NCBI RefSeq assembly: GCF_003591005.1
Contig: NZ_QYYD01000001.1
Coordinates: 186,001-250,000 of the forward strand
Direction: 5' to 3'
Source of the DNA: Rhodopseudomonas palustris
GTDB lineage: Bacteria > Pseudomonadota > Alphaproteobacteria > Rhizobiales > Xanthobacteraceae
DNA length: 64,000 bases
The notes under the pieces: model-generated
Databases searched by the model: none
Seen by the model: only the letters and a program-made list of their open reading frames with translations
Told to the model about the DNA's origin: nothing
In this document: piece by piece, positions 18,674-28,458 of the stretch
Numbering within the stretch: the stretch's first letter is position 1
Layout of the letters: every line of letters begins with the position of its first letter
Made by a program: the position numbers and the translations under genes

Positions 18674-20047
18674 CTAGTCCTCGCGTATGACGGCCTGAAA
18701 GCGCTCGATAATGGCGTCGCGCTTGGTCTCGTCGGCACGTACCGTCATGACATAGCGACCGTCCTGCAGCTCCTTCGACAGCACCTCGGCATTGCGATGC
18801 AGCCAGCTCACGCCGGCGCCATCGGCGGCGTCGATGGTCAGATCGAGCACTGTGCGGGTCGCGGCTAGGCGCTGCTCGATCGCCAGCAGCAGGGGGTCGA
18901 CGCCCTCGCCGCTGACGGCGGAAACGAGAAACACCGGATGCTCCGGATCGCGCCGAGCCGCGACATTGGCCAGTTCTTCGCGCTGCTCGGGCTCGAAACG
19001 ATCGATCTTGTTCCAGACTTCGAGAACGCGGCCACTGCTCGCATCGACGCCGAGCTGTCGCAACACGGTGTCGACGTCGCGCTCTTGGGCTTCGGCGTCT
19101 TCGTGGCTGATGTCGCGGACGTGCAGGATCAGGTCGGCTTCCAAAACCTCTTCCAGCGTGGCGCGGAAGGCGGCGACGAGCTGGGTCGGCAGGTTGGATA
19201 TGAAGCCCACGGTGTCCGACAACATCGCCTTGCCGCCATGCGGCAAACTCAAGGCGCGCAGCGTCGGGTCGAGCGTGGCGAACAGCATGTCGGCCGCCTG
19301 TACGTCGGCTCGCGTCAGGCGGTTGAACAGAGTCGACTTGCCGGCATTGGTGTACCCGACCAGCGCAACGACGCGGTAAGGTACCCGCTGCCGGCCGGCG
19401 CGGTGCAGCCGGCGGGTCGCCTGGACCTTCTTCAGCTCGTTCTCGAGCCGGCTGATGCGATCGCCGATGAGGCGGCGGTCGGCTTCGATCTGGGTTTCAC
19501 CGGGACCACCCATGAAACCGAAGCCGCCGCGCTGACGTTCGAGGTGGGTCCAGGACCGCACCAGCCGCGAGCGCTGATAGTTCAGATGCGCGAGTTCGAC
19601 CTGCAGCGAGCCTTCCTTGGTCTTGGCGCGGCGGCCGAAGATTTCCAGAATGAGGCCGGTGCGATCGAGCACCTTGGTGTTCCAGGCCTTCTCCAAATTG
19701 CGCTGCTGGATCGGCGACAGCGCGCAATCCATCACCACCAGGTCGGCGTGATGCGCGGCGATGATGCCGACGATCTCCTCGACCTTCCCCTTCCCCAGAT
19801 AAGTCGCCGGCCGGATCTGGCTGATCGGCGTCAGCACCGCCTCGGCGACGTCGAGATCGATCGCACGCGCTAACCCCGCCGCCTCGTCGAGGCGAGCGTC
19901 GTTGTCGCGCACCGCGCGATGCTCGATGGCGTCAGCATCACCCTTGCGGACACGCAGATACGGCCCGACGACGATCACGCGTCCGGTCTGGCCGTCGGCC
20001 GACGCCTGCGGGCGGTCGGCGCCCCCGTCGAAGCTACGGGGTTCCAA
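18674..20047 (-). CDS. hflX: Ribosome-associated GTPase HflX
   Basis: A GTPase that binds the 50S subunit and splits stalled ribosomes. The 457 residues have the HflX N-terminal domain, a helical linker with GFGFMGGPGETQIE, then the G domain: G1 GYTNAGKST (about 230-238), G3 DTVGF (about 277-281) and G4 NKID (about 346-349). It begins 11 bases after hfq, the classical hfq-hflX pairing, and the two are almost certainly co-transcribed. Confidence 0.95.
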   Translation of the reverse strand: MEPRSFDGGADRPQASADGQTGRVIVVGPYLRVRKGDADAIEHRAVRDNDARLDEAAGLARAIDLDVAEAVLTPISQIRPATYLGKGKVEEIVGIIAAHHADLVVMDCALSPIQQRNLEKAWNTKVLDRTGLILEIFGRRAKTKEGSLQVELAHLNYQRSRLVRSWTHLERQRGGFGFMGGPGETQIEADRRLIGDRISRLENELKKVQATRRLHRAGRQRVPYRVVALVGYTNAGKSTLFNRLTRADVQAADMLFATLDPTLRALSLPHGGKAMLSDTVGFISNLPTQLVAAFRATLEEVLEADLILHVRDISHEDAEAQERDVDTVLRQLGVDASSGRVLEVWNKIDRFEPEQREELANVAARRDPEHPVFLVSAVSGEGVDPLLLAIEQRLAATRTVLDLTIDAADGAGVSWLHRNAEVLSKELQDGRYVMTVRADETKRDAIIERFQAVIRED

Positions 20048-20058
20048 TCAGAACCGTC

Positions 20059-20307
20059 TCAAGCTGGAGAATCCTCGCCGCCTTCGAACAACTGGATCGG
20101 GGCGCCGGGCATGATCGTCGAGATCGCATGCTTGTACACAAGTTGTGAATGTCCATCGCGTCGCAGCAATAGGCAGAAATTATCGAACCAAGTGACAATG
20201 CCTTGCAACTTGACTCCGTTCACCAGAAAGATCGTCAGAGGAGTCTTCGTCTTACGAACGTGGTTCAGGAAGGTGTCTTGTAGATTCTGAGCGCGGTCTG
20301 CCGCCAT
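20059..20307 (-). CDS. hfq: RNA chaperone Hfq
   Basis: Hexameric Sm-like protein that pairs small RNAs with mRNAs. The 82 residues match the alphaproteobacterial form: [11 protein letters not shown], Sm1 region [18 protein letters not shown] and Sm2 region [10 protein letters not shown], with a very short C-terminal tail. The start at 20307 is fixed by family alignment; the upstream in-frame Met is not used by homologues. It precedes hflX by 11 bases and follows dat by 179 bases, enough for its own promoter. Confidence 0.95.
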   Translation of the reverse strand: MAADRAQNLQDTFLNHVRKTKTPLTIFLVNGVKLQGIVTWFDNFCLLLRRDGHSQLVYKHAISTIMPGAPIQLFEGGEDSPA

Positions 20308-20486
20308 TTTTATTCCCGCAATTGGAATTGGTATTTTCTTGCCACAACGCATCTCTCTTCGGAGCTTCGCCGCGGTTGCCGTCTTCCCTGAGATCCCCCT
20401 CCGGAAGCCGAGAGTCGATTAGAGGGCACGCGTGCTTGTTAGGCAAGCAGCTAAATCGGACGCAAGCCGTTCCGTGACACGAAAAG

Positions 20487-21344
20487 TCAGGAAAAGCTGG
20501 CGAAGCGGTGGAATTGCTCGCGCAGCCGCAGCGCAACCGGACCGGGCTTGCCGCTGCCGATCACATGCCCGTCGATGGTCACCACCGGCATGACGATCAT
20601 GCTCGCTGCCGTGGTGAACGCCTCGGCTGCTCCGGCCGCCTCCTGCGGCGTGAACGGCCGCTCCTCGAAGTGGATCTGCAGCGCTTCCAACGCTTCGATC
20701 AGCACGCCTCGGGTGATGCCCGACAGGATCCCCGATTTGTCCGGTCGGGTGACGACCCGGCCGTCCTGGGTGACGATCCAGGCGTTGCTGGACGAGCCTT
20801 CGGTTACAAAGCCGTCGCCATCGACGTACCAGGCTTCATAGGCTCCCGCTTCGCGCGCGGCCTGCTTGGCCAGCACGTTCGGCAACAGCGCGGTGCTCTT
20901 GATGTCGACGCGCGGCCAGCGATTTTCCGGCACGGTGATCACCTTGATGCCGCGCGCGCAATTGTCGGCGCCCTTGGCAGGGTCGATGCTGCGCGCGGTG
21001 ACGACCACGCTCGGCCGCACCGGCTTGGTCGGAAAGCCGTGGTCGCGCCGCGCCACGCCGCGGCTGACCTGCAGATAGACGATGCCGAACCGCACGCGGT
21101 TGCGCTGCACGACCTCGTGCATCACCACCGACAATGCCGACAGCGGCATCGGCTCGGCGATGCGCAGTTCGGACAGCGAGCGCTGCAGCCGCTTGAGATG
21201 CCGCGGCATATCGACCAGCTGGCCGCTGCGCACTTCGCACACTTCGTAGACGCCGTCGGCGAACTGATAGCCGCGGTCCTCGATATTGACGCTGGCGTCG
21301 CGCATGTCCTGATAGCGGCCGTTCACATAGGCGATACGCGACAT
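20487..21344 (-). CDS. dat: D-amino acid aminotransferase (class IV PLP enzyme)
   Basis: Transfers amino groups between D-amino acids and 2-oxo acids, supplying D-alanine or D-glutamate for peptidoglycan. The 285 residues show the fold-type IV pattern: VNGRY at the N-terminus, IEDRGYQFADGVYEV, the PLP Lys in RVDIKSTALLPN (about Lys149), VTEGSSSNAWIV and SGITRGVLIEAL. The residues favour the D-alanine transaminase group over branched-chain enzymes, but substrate is inferred. Its position between ntrX and hfq is conserved in many Rhizobiales genomes. 38 bases separate it from ntrX. Confidence 0.88.
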   Translation of the reverse strand: MSRIAYVNGRYQDMRDASVNIEDRGYQFADGVYEVCEVRSGQLVDMPRHLKRLQRSLSELRIAEPMPLSALSVVMHEVVQRNRVRFGIVYLQVSRGVARRDHGFPTKPVRPSVVVTARSIDPAKGADNCARGIKVITVPENRWPRVDIKSTALLPNVLAKQAAREAGAYEAWYVDGDGFVTEGSSSNAWIVTQDGRVVTRPDKSGILSGITRGVLIEALEALQIHFEERPFTPQEAAGAAEAFTTAASMIVMPVVTIDGHVIGSGKPGPVALRLREQFHRFASFS

Positions 21345-21382
21345 CGGTTGAGTCCAATGTTGATTGTTGTGGAAGAAACGGA

Positions 21383-22750
21383 TCAGCCGACGCCGAGCGC
21401 CTTGAGCTTGCGGTGCAGCGCCGAGCGTTCCATGCCGACGAATTCGGCCGTGCGCGAGATGTTGCCGGAGAACCGGCTGATCTGCGCGATCAAGTAATCG
21501 CGCTCGAATACTTCGCGCGCCTCGCGCAGCGGCAGGCCCATGATGTGCTCGCCGTTGTTGCCGGTCGGCATCGTCGGCACCATCGAGCCGACGTCCTGCG
21601 GCAGCATGTCGGCGGTGATCACCGCATCCGGTCCGCCGCCGGCCAAAATCATCACGCGCTCGACGTTATTGCGCAGCTGGCGGACGTTGCCGGGCCAGAC
21701 ATGCGACTGCAGCACCGCCATCGCGTCCTGCCCCATCTGCCGCTTCGGCAGGCCGGTCGCGGCCGAGATCTGATCCATGAAGTACTCGATCAGTTCGGGA
21801 ATGTCCTCGCGGCGCTCCGACAGCGGCGGCACCCGGATCGGCACCACCGACAGCCGGTGATACAAATCTTCGCGGAACCGGCCGGCCGAAATCTCTTCTT
21901 CCAGATTGCGCGCGGTCGACGAGATGATGCGGACGTCGACGTTCACTTTCGCCGTGCCGCCCGAACGCTGAAACGTCTGCTCGACCAGGACGCGCAGGAT
22001 CTTGTTCTGGGTCTCGCGCGGCATGTCGGCGATCTCGTCGATGAACAGCGTGCCGCCATGCGCCTCTTCGAGCGCGCCTGCCTTGCGCGGATGCTCGCCG
22101 TTGGGCTCGATGCCGAACAGCTCGACCTCCATCCGCTCCGGCGTGATCGCCGCGGCATTGATCACCACGAACGGACCGTCGGCGCGGCTCGAGGCGTTGT
22201 GCAGCGTGCGCGCGGCGAGTTCCTTGCCGGAGCCGGACGGGCCGACGATCATGATCCGGCTGTTGGCCTTGGCGGCACGCTCGATGGTCTGGCGCAGCTG
22301 GTTCATGCAGGCCGAGCGGCCCATCAGCGTCGAGGCCGACGGCGCCTGCTGTTTCAGCTCGCGCACTTCGCGTTTCAGCCGCGAGGTCTCCAGCGCGCGC
22401 GTCGCCACCAGGATCAGCCGGTCGGCCTTGAACGGCTTCTCGATGAAATCATACGCGCCGCGCTTGATCGCCGCGACCGCGGTTTCGATGTTGCCGTGGC
22501 CGGAGATCATCACCACCGGCACTTCGGCATGTTCCTTCTTGATCTGCTCGAGCAATTGCAGGCCGTCGAGCTTGCTGCCCTGCAGCCAGATGTCGAGAAA
22601 GATCAGATGCGGACGACGCGTCGCGATCTCCGCCAGTGCGGAATCGCTGTCGCGCGCGGTGCGGGTGCTGAAGCCCTCGTCCTCGAGGATGCCGGCAACG
22701 AGATCGCGGATATCCGCTTCGTCGTCGACGATCAGGATGTCATTCGCCAT
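21383..22750 (-). CDS. ntrX: Nitrogen-regulation response regulator NtrX
   Basis: Response regulator paired with NtrY. The 455 residues contain a receiver domain with phospho-acceptor Asp53 in IFLDIWLQG, an AAA+ domain with Walker A GPSGSGKE (171-178) and Walker B TLFIDEI, and a Fis-type helix-turn-helix at the C-terminus (GNISRTAEFVGMERSALHRKL). The sigma-54 contact loop GAFTGA is absent: residues 213-229 run FGIEPNGEHPRKAGALE instead. This is known for alphaproteobacterial NtrX and implies control of sigma-70 promoters. It follows ntrY by 17 bases. Confidence 0.95.
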   Translation of the reverse strand: MANDILIVDDEADIRDLVAGILEDEGFSTRTARDSDSALAEIATRRPHLIFLDIWLQGSKLDGLQLLEQIKKEHAEVPVVMISGHGNIETAVAAIKRGAYDFIEKPFKADRLILVATRALETSRLKREVRELKQQAPSASTLMGRSACMNQLRQTIERAAKANSRIMIVGPSGSGKELAARTLHNASSRADGPFVVINAAAITPERMEVELFGIEPNGEHPRKAGALEEAHGGTLFIDEIADMPRETQNKILRVLVEQTFQRSGGTAKVNVDVRIISSTARNLEEEISAGRFREDLYHRLSVVPIRVPPLSERREDIPELIEYFMDQISAATGLPKRQMGQDAMAVLQSHVWPGNVRQLRNNVERVMILAGGGPDAVITADMLPQDVGSMVPTMPTGNNGEHIMGLPLREAREVFERDYLIAQISRFSGNISRTAEFVGMERSALHRKLKALGVG

Positions 22751-22767
22751 GTGTCACGCCTGTCAGT

Positions 22768-25056
22768 TCAGCCGCTGCTCGCGACTTCTCTCGTTGTTTC
22801 GTTGCCCGCTTTGGCTTTTGGTTCACCGGCCGGCGGCGCCACGGGCTGACCGGACATCGCGAACCGCAATCGCATCCACGCCCCGCGTTGGCCGGGCCTA
22901 ACTTCGGATGCGTCATTCAGTTCGATACCGCCGCCATGATCGACCAGCACGCGTCCGACGATCGCAAGACCGAGCCCGGTGCCCTTCTCGCGCGTGGTCA
23001 CGTAGGGTTCGAGCAGACGCGAACGGCTTTGTTTGGGCAAACCGATGCCGTTGTCGATGACGTCGATGACGATGTCGTCGCCGTCGCGCGCCGCGACGAC
23101 CTCGATCTTGCCCTTGCCGAGTTCTTCCGGCGGCACCGCCTCGATCGCCTCGGCGGCGTTCTTGATGATGTTGGTGAGCGCCTGCGAGATCAGGCGCCGA
23201 TCAAATCGCGCGCGCAGCGGTTCGTCCTTGATGTCGGCTTCGACATCGACATCGGGATGGCCGACCCGCATCAGGAACACCACCTGCCGCACAGTGTCGG
23301 CGACGTCCTCGCCTTCGATCACCGGCTTCGGCATCCGCGCGAACCGCGAGAATTCGTCGACCATGCGTCGGATGTCGTCGACCTGGCGCACAATGGTGTC
23401 GGTGCATTGTTCGAAGATGCCTTTGTCTTCGACGATGACTTTGCCGAACTTGCGCTTGATCCGCTCCGCCGAGAGCTGGATCGGGGTCAGCGGATTCTTG
23501 ATCTCGTGCGCGATCCGGCGCGCGACGTCACCCCATGCCGAGGTGCGCTGCGCCGAAACCAGCTCGGTGATGTCGTCCAGCGTGATGATGTAACTGTCGC
23601 GGGTATGCCCGGTCTGCTCCGGCGTCACCCGGACCGACAGGATGCGCTCGCGACCGTCGCGGTTGATGGTGATCTGGCCCTGCACCAGCCGCTGCGAGCC
23701 TTCGCGCGCATTCGCCATCATCTCGTCGAGCTCAGGAATGACTTCCGACAGCGGATGGCCGAGCGTCTCCGACTCCGAATGGCCGATCAGCTTCTCGGCC
23801 GAGCGATTGAGGATGCCGATGCTGAGCGATCCGTCGACGCCGATGATGCCGGCCGAGGCCGACGACAGCACCGCCTCGATGAAGCGGCGCCGGCTATCGA
23901 TCAGGTCGCTGGCGCTGACCAGTTCGTCGCGCTGGGTCCGCAGCTCCTGCGTCATCTTGTTGAAGGTCTCGCCGAGTTGCGACAGATCGCCCTCGGATTT
24001 GAACACCGGCACCTGGACCTGCAGGTCGCCGGTCGAGACCAGCTTGGCAGCGCCCATCAGGCGGCGGATCGGGGCCACCAGCCAGTTGGCGAAGTTGAGC
24101 CCGAGCAGCACCGCCGACATCAGCACCGTCAGCGCGATCACGGTGAACATCAGCGCGAACGCGACCTGCACGCCGAGCCGGCGCGACTCGATCTCGGCAT
24201 ATTCCGCAACGCTCGCCTGGGTCTGGCGCAGTTGCGCCACCACCCGCGGATCGAGCAGCCGCGCCACATACAGGAAGGTGTCGTCGAAGCCCTTCAGCCG
24301 GATCACCGCGGCAACGTAGTTGGCCTCGATGAACACCGCGATCTGCGGCTCGCTGTCGTCGACATTGCTGAGAAATTCAGGCGCCGGCGTATCGAAATCG
24401 CGCTGGATGCCGGTCTGGGCCGAAGCCAGCACCTCGCGATTCTTGTCGATCAGCATCGCGCCCGGCAGATTGCGGGTCTTGGCGCTGGCGGTCAGAAACT
24501 CCTGAAAAGACTTGCGGTCCTGGTCGAACAGCGGCCGCGCATGGGAGATGTCATTGGCCATGCCGAGAATGTCGCCGCGGATCAGCTGGCCGTGCTCGTG
24601 CAGATAGGCATTGGCGACGATCAGTGAATTCTGGATCACCGCCCGAGTCGGGCCGGAGAACAGCCGGTCGAGGCCGCGGTCGAGCGTGACGTTGGCGACG
24701 ATCGACACCAGCACCGCAGGCAGCACCGCGATCACCGAAAACAGGCTGACGACCTGAACGTGCAGCCGCGCCGCCGCTCGGCCGCGCCGCCGCGCCTGGA
24801 TGATCTTCCAGACCTCGTGGACGATGATCCCGACCAAGAGCGCGATCGTGGCGCCGTTGATGAGCAGGAAGGTGATCACGACGTCGCGGCTCGGCGAGAT
24901 CGGCGTCAGGCCGGTCAGCACGACGAAGGTCAGAAAGGCCGACAACAGTGCCAAGCCGACCGAAATCGGCGCCAGCAGCTTGCGCCAGGTGGCGGTGCGC
25001 GGCTCGGCGATCGACGTGTCGTCAACGGATTGGGCCGACGTCTCTGCAGTGGTCAT
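22768..25056 (-). CDS. ntrY: Membrane sensor histidine kinase NtrY
   Basis: Sensor kinase for NtrX, involved in nitrogen and redox responses. The 762 residues have N-terminal membrane helices (about 28-50, 60-82, 102-125), a periplasmic sensor part, another helix near 300-320, a HAMP segment, a PAS domain, a HisKA domain with the phospho-acceptor in RRIAHEIKNPLTPIQ (about His517) and a HATPase domain with the G1/G2 boxes NGIGLP and GTGLGLAIV. It heads the ntrY-ntrX-dat-hfq-hflX group. Upstream lies an 814-base spacer with a repeat element. Confidence 0.95.
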   Translation of the reverse strand: MTTAETSAQSVDDTSIAEPRTATWRKLLAPISVGLALLSAFLTFVVLTGLTPISPSRDVVITFLLINGATIALLVGIIVHEVWKIIQARRRGRAAARLHVQVVSLFSVIAVLPAVLVSIVANVTLDRGLDRLFSGPTRAVIQNSLIVANAYLHEHGQLIRGDILGMANDISHARPLFDQDRKSFQEFLTASAKTRNLPGAMLIDKNREVLASAQTGIQRDFDTPAPEFLSNVDDSEPQIAVFIEANYVAAVIRLKGFDDTFLYVARLLDPRVVAQLRQTQASVAEYAEIESRRLGVQVAFALMFTVIALTVLMSAVLLGLNFANWLVAPIRRLMGAAKLVSTGDLQVQVPVFKSEGDLSQLGETFNKMTQELRTQRDELVSASDLIDSRRRFIEAVLSSASAGIIGVDGSLSIGILNRSAEKLIGHSESETLGHPLSEVIPELDEMMANAREGSQRLVQGQITINRDGRERILSVRVTPEQTGHTRDSYIITLDDITELVSAQRTSAWGDVARRIAHEIKNPLTPIQLSAERIKRKFGKVIVEDKGIFEQCTDTIVRQVDDIRRMVDEFSRFARMPKPVIEGEDVADTVRQVVFLMRVGHPDVDVEADIKDEPLRARFDRRLISQALTNIIKNAAEAIEAVPPEELGKGKIEVVAARDGDDIVIDVIDNGIGLPKQSRSRLLEPYVTTREKGTGLGLAIVGRVLVDHGGGIELNDASEVRPGQRGAWMRLRFAMSGQPVAPPAGEPKAKAGNETTREVASSG

Positions 25057-25870
25057 TCTGGCAATGGGTCAACGAAAGCGGACAATCGCCCGTCAGGCAA
25101 TCGGGTGATGCATTCCTACAACATTGTTGCTCAATTGCGACAATATCGCGGCGCGACGCCCAAACCACCTCGGCCGACTACGCGGTCCACAGCCAAAAGA
25201 AGGGTCTCTCTGCTAGGCACCTACCTTTCCACGCGTCATGCCCGGCCCTGTGCCACTGCTGTCCGGTTTAAGTTGGAAGGCAAAACTGCGAGTCGTGTGA
25301 GTCACTTACGGCTGTTCCGCCGTCACTCGAATACTTGCTAACCTTAGGCAAACCCCTGCGAATGGCTCGATTGTGGTCGCCGCCGGCACCCCCACCTGTC
25401 ATGCCGCCGAGGCGCGATCTCCAAAAGATCGAATCTTGTCAAGGCGAATTGCACCAATGGCGAGTCGTGGCAGCAAGTCGCAAACGTTTTGTCTAAACCG
25501 GACAGCAGCGGCACAAGGCCGGGCATGACGCGTTGATAGGAAAGTGCAGAATTTTAAGGGCCGCATTTTCGGCCAGGCTCTCAGGATGACGAATCCGCAG
25601 TTGCGGAGGCGTTGTCGCTTCAATCAATCGATAAAGCGGCCTAGACACATTCTAGACTGACGACGCGACGGCGCGCGTGTGTTGACGTCGACCGGGTCGC
25701 TGTTTCGCTGGGTTTTTTGACAGTCATATCTTTTGATGGCAGATGCAACGAAGCCGGCGTTCGAACATTGTCAGGCCGGCGCGTTCGGGAAATCCAGGTC
25801 GGCAACTTCCCGATCGAGCTGAGCCTCGACCAGCCGTGTCTCCGTGAGCCAATGAAGCCGAACGCCGACC
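25057..25870. other. Long divergent intergenic region carrying a MITE-like element
   Basis: An 814-base gene-free region between ntrY and the hybrid kinase. It must contain the ntrY promoter at its left side. The middle is occupied by a roughly 320-base inverted-repeat element (see 25224-25543). The rest shows no supportable gene. Confidence 0.5.
25224..25543. repeat. MITE-like element with about 45-50-base inverted ends
   Basis: The left arm 25224-25270 and the right arm 25493-25543 are near-perfect reverse complements: both contain CGCGTCATGCCCGGCC, then TGTGCC, then CTGCTGTCCGGTTTA when read inward, with about two mismatches over 40 bases. The 222 bases between them encode nothing recognisable. 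The outer part of the arms (GGCACAAGGCCGGGCATGAC) matches the end of the family A palindrome at 41311-41402, and similarity continues for about 85 bases beyond it. This fits a non-autonomous mobile element, but no target duplication was confirmed. Confidence 0.6.
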
Positions 25871-28453
25871 GTGTCTGAATCGCAATTGGGACTGCCGAAC
25901 CTGGCCGGGATGCACGCCGCCGTGCACGCCCATGATTGGGCTGCGACGCCGCTCGGCCCGCCCGATCGCTGGTCGCCGCCGCTTCAGATTACTGCGGCGA
26001 CGATGCTGTCGTCGGCGATCCCGTGCTTCGTGGTCTGGGGGCCACATCAGACGCTGCTCTACAACGACGCATACGTCGAACTGCTGGCCGGCCGCCATCC
26101 GGATGCGCTGGGGCGTAGCTTTCGCGAGGTCTGGCCTGAAATCTGGTCCGACCTCGAGCCTCTGGTCAGCCGCGCTTATGCGGGGGAGGCGCTGTCGCAG
26201 CAGAACCTGCCGCTGCGCATGCGGCGCAAGGGCTACGACGAGGAGACCTGGTTCACCTATTTCTACACGCCGGTGCGGCTCGACGACGGCGCCGTAGCCG
26301 GCTTTTTCGGCGGTTGCCTTGAGAACACCGAGTCGATGCGGAGCAGCAAGGCGCTCGAGGAGGCCAACGCCAAGCTTCAGCAGGCGCTGGCCAACCAGAG
26401 AGCCGCGAACGATGCGGTCGGCCGCAGCGAGGCCCGCTACCGCGCACTGTTCGAAGCAATCGACGATGGCTTCTGCATCATCGAATTCTTCGACGGTCCG
26501 CACGGGCCACTCAGCGACTACATGCATATCGAAGCCAATGCCGGCTACGAGAAGCAGACCGGGATTCCCAACATCGTCGGCCGCACGCTACGCGATCTGG
26601 TGCCGGACGAAGCCGACGGCTGGGCCGAGCTGTATCGCAAAGTGCTGCTGACTGGTCAGCCGATCCATTTCGAGCGCGAGTTTCTCGCGATCAACCGCAT
26701 CATAGAGGTCTCCGCTACCCGGCTCGAACCGCCGGAACTGCGTCAGGTCTCGGTGCTGTTCCGCGACATCACGGCCCGCAAGCAATCCGAGGTGGCGCTG
26801 CGCGAGAGCGAGACGATCGCGCGCGAGAACGTGCAGCGGGTGCAACTCGCGCTCGCCGCCGGCGCCATTATCGGCACATGGCTATGGGATCTGCCGAGCG
26901 ACCGCTTCACCGTCGACGAGGCGTTCGCGCGCTCGTTCGGTCTCGACCCGGCCAAGGGCCGCGAAGGCCTCAGCCTGGCGCAGGTCGTGGAGACCGTGCA
27001 TCCCGACGATCAGGCCGGGCTCGCGGAAGCGATCGCCGAAGCGATCCGCCGTGGCGGTCCGTATGCGCATCAGTACCGGGTGCGCCGCGCCGACGGCAAG
27101 TACTACTGGCTCGAAGCCAACGGCCGTGTCGATCACGGCCCCGACGGCACCCCGCTGAGCTTCCCCGGCGTGCTGATCGACGTCGACGATCGCCGGGCGC
27201 TGGTCGAAGAGCGCGACCGCGCCATCGCCGAGTTGCGCGCCTTGAACGAGACCCTGGAGCAGCGTATCGCCGAGAGCCGCGCCGAGTTGATGCGCTCCGA
27301 AGCGCAGCTTCGGCAATCGCAGAAGATGGAAGCGGTCGGCCAGCTCACTGGCGGCCTGGCGCACGACTTCAACAATCTGCTGGCCGGCATCTCCGGCAGC
27401 CTGGAGATGATGAGCGCCCGTATCCGTCAGGGCCGGCTCGGCGAAGTCGACAAATACATGGTGGCGGCGCAAGGCGCCGTGAAGCGGGCGGCGTCGCTGA
27501 CGCATCGGCTGCTCGCCTTCGCGCGGCGCCAGACGCTGACGCCGACCGCCGCCAACGTCAACCGGCTGGTGAGCGGGATGCTCGATCTGATCCAGCGCAC
27601 GGTGGGGCCGGGGATCGAGGTCCAACACGTCGGCGCCAGCGGGCTGTGGCCGGTGCTGGTTGACGTGCCGCAGCTCGAAAGCGCGCTGCTCAACCTGTGC
27701 ATCAACGCCCGCGACGCGATGCCGGACGGCGGCAAGATCACGATCGAGACCGGCAACCGCTGGATCGACCGGGCGCAGGCGAAGATCTACGACATCCCGA
27801 CCGGGCAGTATGTCTCGCTGTGCGTGTCCGACACCGGCACCGGCATGAGCCGCGACGTCATCGCCAAGGCGTTCGACCCGTTCTTCACCACCAAGCCGAT
27901 CGGCAAGGGCACCGGGCTCGGCCTGTCGATGATCTACGGCTTCGCGCAGCAGTCCGGTGGCCAGGTGCGGATCTATTCCGAGGTCGGCGAAGGCACGATG
28001 GTCTGCATCTATCTGCCCCGTCATCGCGGCGAGGCCGAGGAAGACGAGCGCAGTCCCGACTCCGGCGTGATCCCGTTCGCCCAGACCGGCGAAACCGTTC
28101 TGATCGTCGACGATGAGCCCACGGTGCGCATGCTGGTCGCCGATGTGCTCGGCGATCTCGGCTACACCGCGCTGGAGGCCGCCGACAGCCTCGGCGGGTT
28201 GAAAGTGCTGCAATCCGACGCGCGGATCGATCTGCTGGTCACCGACGTCGGGCTGCCGGGCGGCATGAACGGCCGGCAGTTGGCCGATGCGGCGCGTGAG
28301 ACGCGGCCCGGCCTCAACGTCCTGTTCATCACCGGCTTTGCCGAGAATGCGCTGCTGAACAACGGGCAACTCGAGCCGGGCATGGCGGTGCTGACCAAGC
28401 CGTTCGCGGTCGATACGCTGGCGGCGCGGATTCGCGAGCTGATCTCGAAGTAA
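25871..28453 (+). CDS. Soluble hybrid sensor histidine kinase with PAS domains and C-terminal receiver
   Basis: Signalling kinase of unknown input. The 860 residues have no membrane segment. Order: PAS-like domain (about 20-155), PAS domain (about 185-305), PAS_3-type domain with the PAC segment YRVRRADGKYYWLE (about 325-440), a coiled coil (about 440-485), a HisKA domain with phospho-acceptor near His498 in GLAHDFNNLLAGI, a HATPase domain (NARDAMPDGG, GTGLGLSMIYG) and a receiver domain with Asp about 792 in LLVTDVGLPGG. It therefore resembles the soluble blue-light/redox-type hybrid kinases, but no flavin-binding Cys motif is visible. The start is a GTG without a strong ribosome site. It converges on the GGDEF/EAL gene with 5 bases between stops. 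Confidence 0.85.
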   Translation: MSESQLGLPNLAGMHAAVHAHDWAATPLGPPDRWSPPLQITAATMLSSAIPCFVVWGPHQTLLYNDAYVELLAGRHPDALGRSFREVWPEIWSDLEPLVSRAYAGEALSQQNLPLRMRRKGYDEETWFTYFYTPVRLDDGAVAGFFGGCLENTESMRSSKALEEANAKLQQALANQRAANDAVGRSEARYRALFEAIDDGFCIIEFFDGPHGPLSDYMHIEANAGYEKQTGIPNIVGRTLRDLVPDEADGWAELYRKVLLTGQPIHFEREFLAINRIIEVSATRLEPPELRQVSVLFRDITARKQSEVALRESETIARENVQRVQLALAAGAIIGTWLWDLPSDRFTVDEAFARSFGLDPAKGREGLSLAQVVETVHPDDQAGLAEAIAEAIRRGGPYAHQYRVRRADGKYYWLEANGRVDHGPDGTPLSFPGVLIDVDDRRALVEERDRAIAELRALNETLEQRIAESRAELMRSEAQLRQSQKMEAVGQLTGGLAHDFNNLLAGISGSLEMMSARIRQGRLGEVDKYMVAAQGAVKRAASLTHRLLAFARRQTLTPTAANVNRLVSGMLDLIQRTVGPGIEVQHVGASGLWPVLVDVPQLESALLNLCINARDAMPDGGKITIETGNRWIDRAQAKIYDIPTGQYVSLCVSDTGTGMSRDVIAKAFDPFFTTKPIGKGTGLGLSMIYGFAQQSGGQVRIYSEVGEGTMVCIYLPRHRGEAEEDERSPDSGVIPFAQTGETVLIVDDEPTVRMLVADVLGDLGYTALEAADSLGGLKVLQSDARIDLLVTDVGLPGGMNGRQLADAARETRPGLNVLFITGFAENALLNNGQLEPGMAVLTKPFAVDTLAARIRELISK

Positions 28454-28458
28454 TCAGT

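Noticed and set aside
25724-26527. A 267-codon minus-strand frame over the start of the hybrid kinase
   Set aside because: It is antisense to the first PAS-like domain and has shadow composition.
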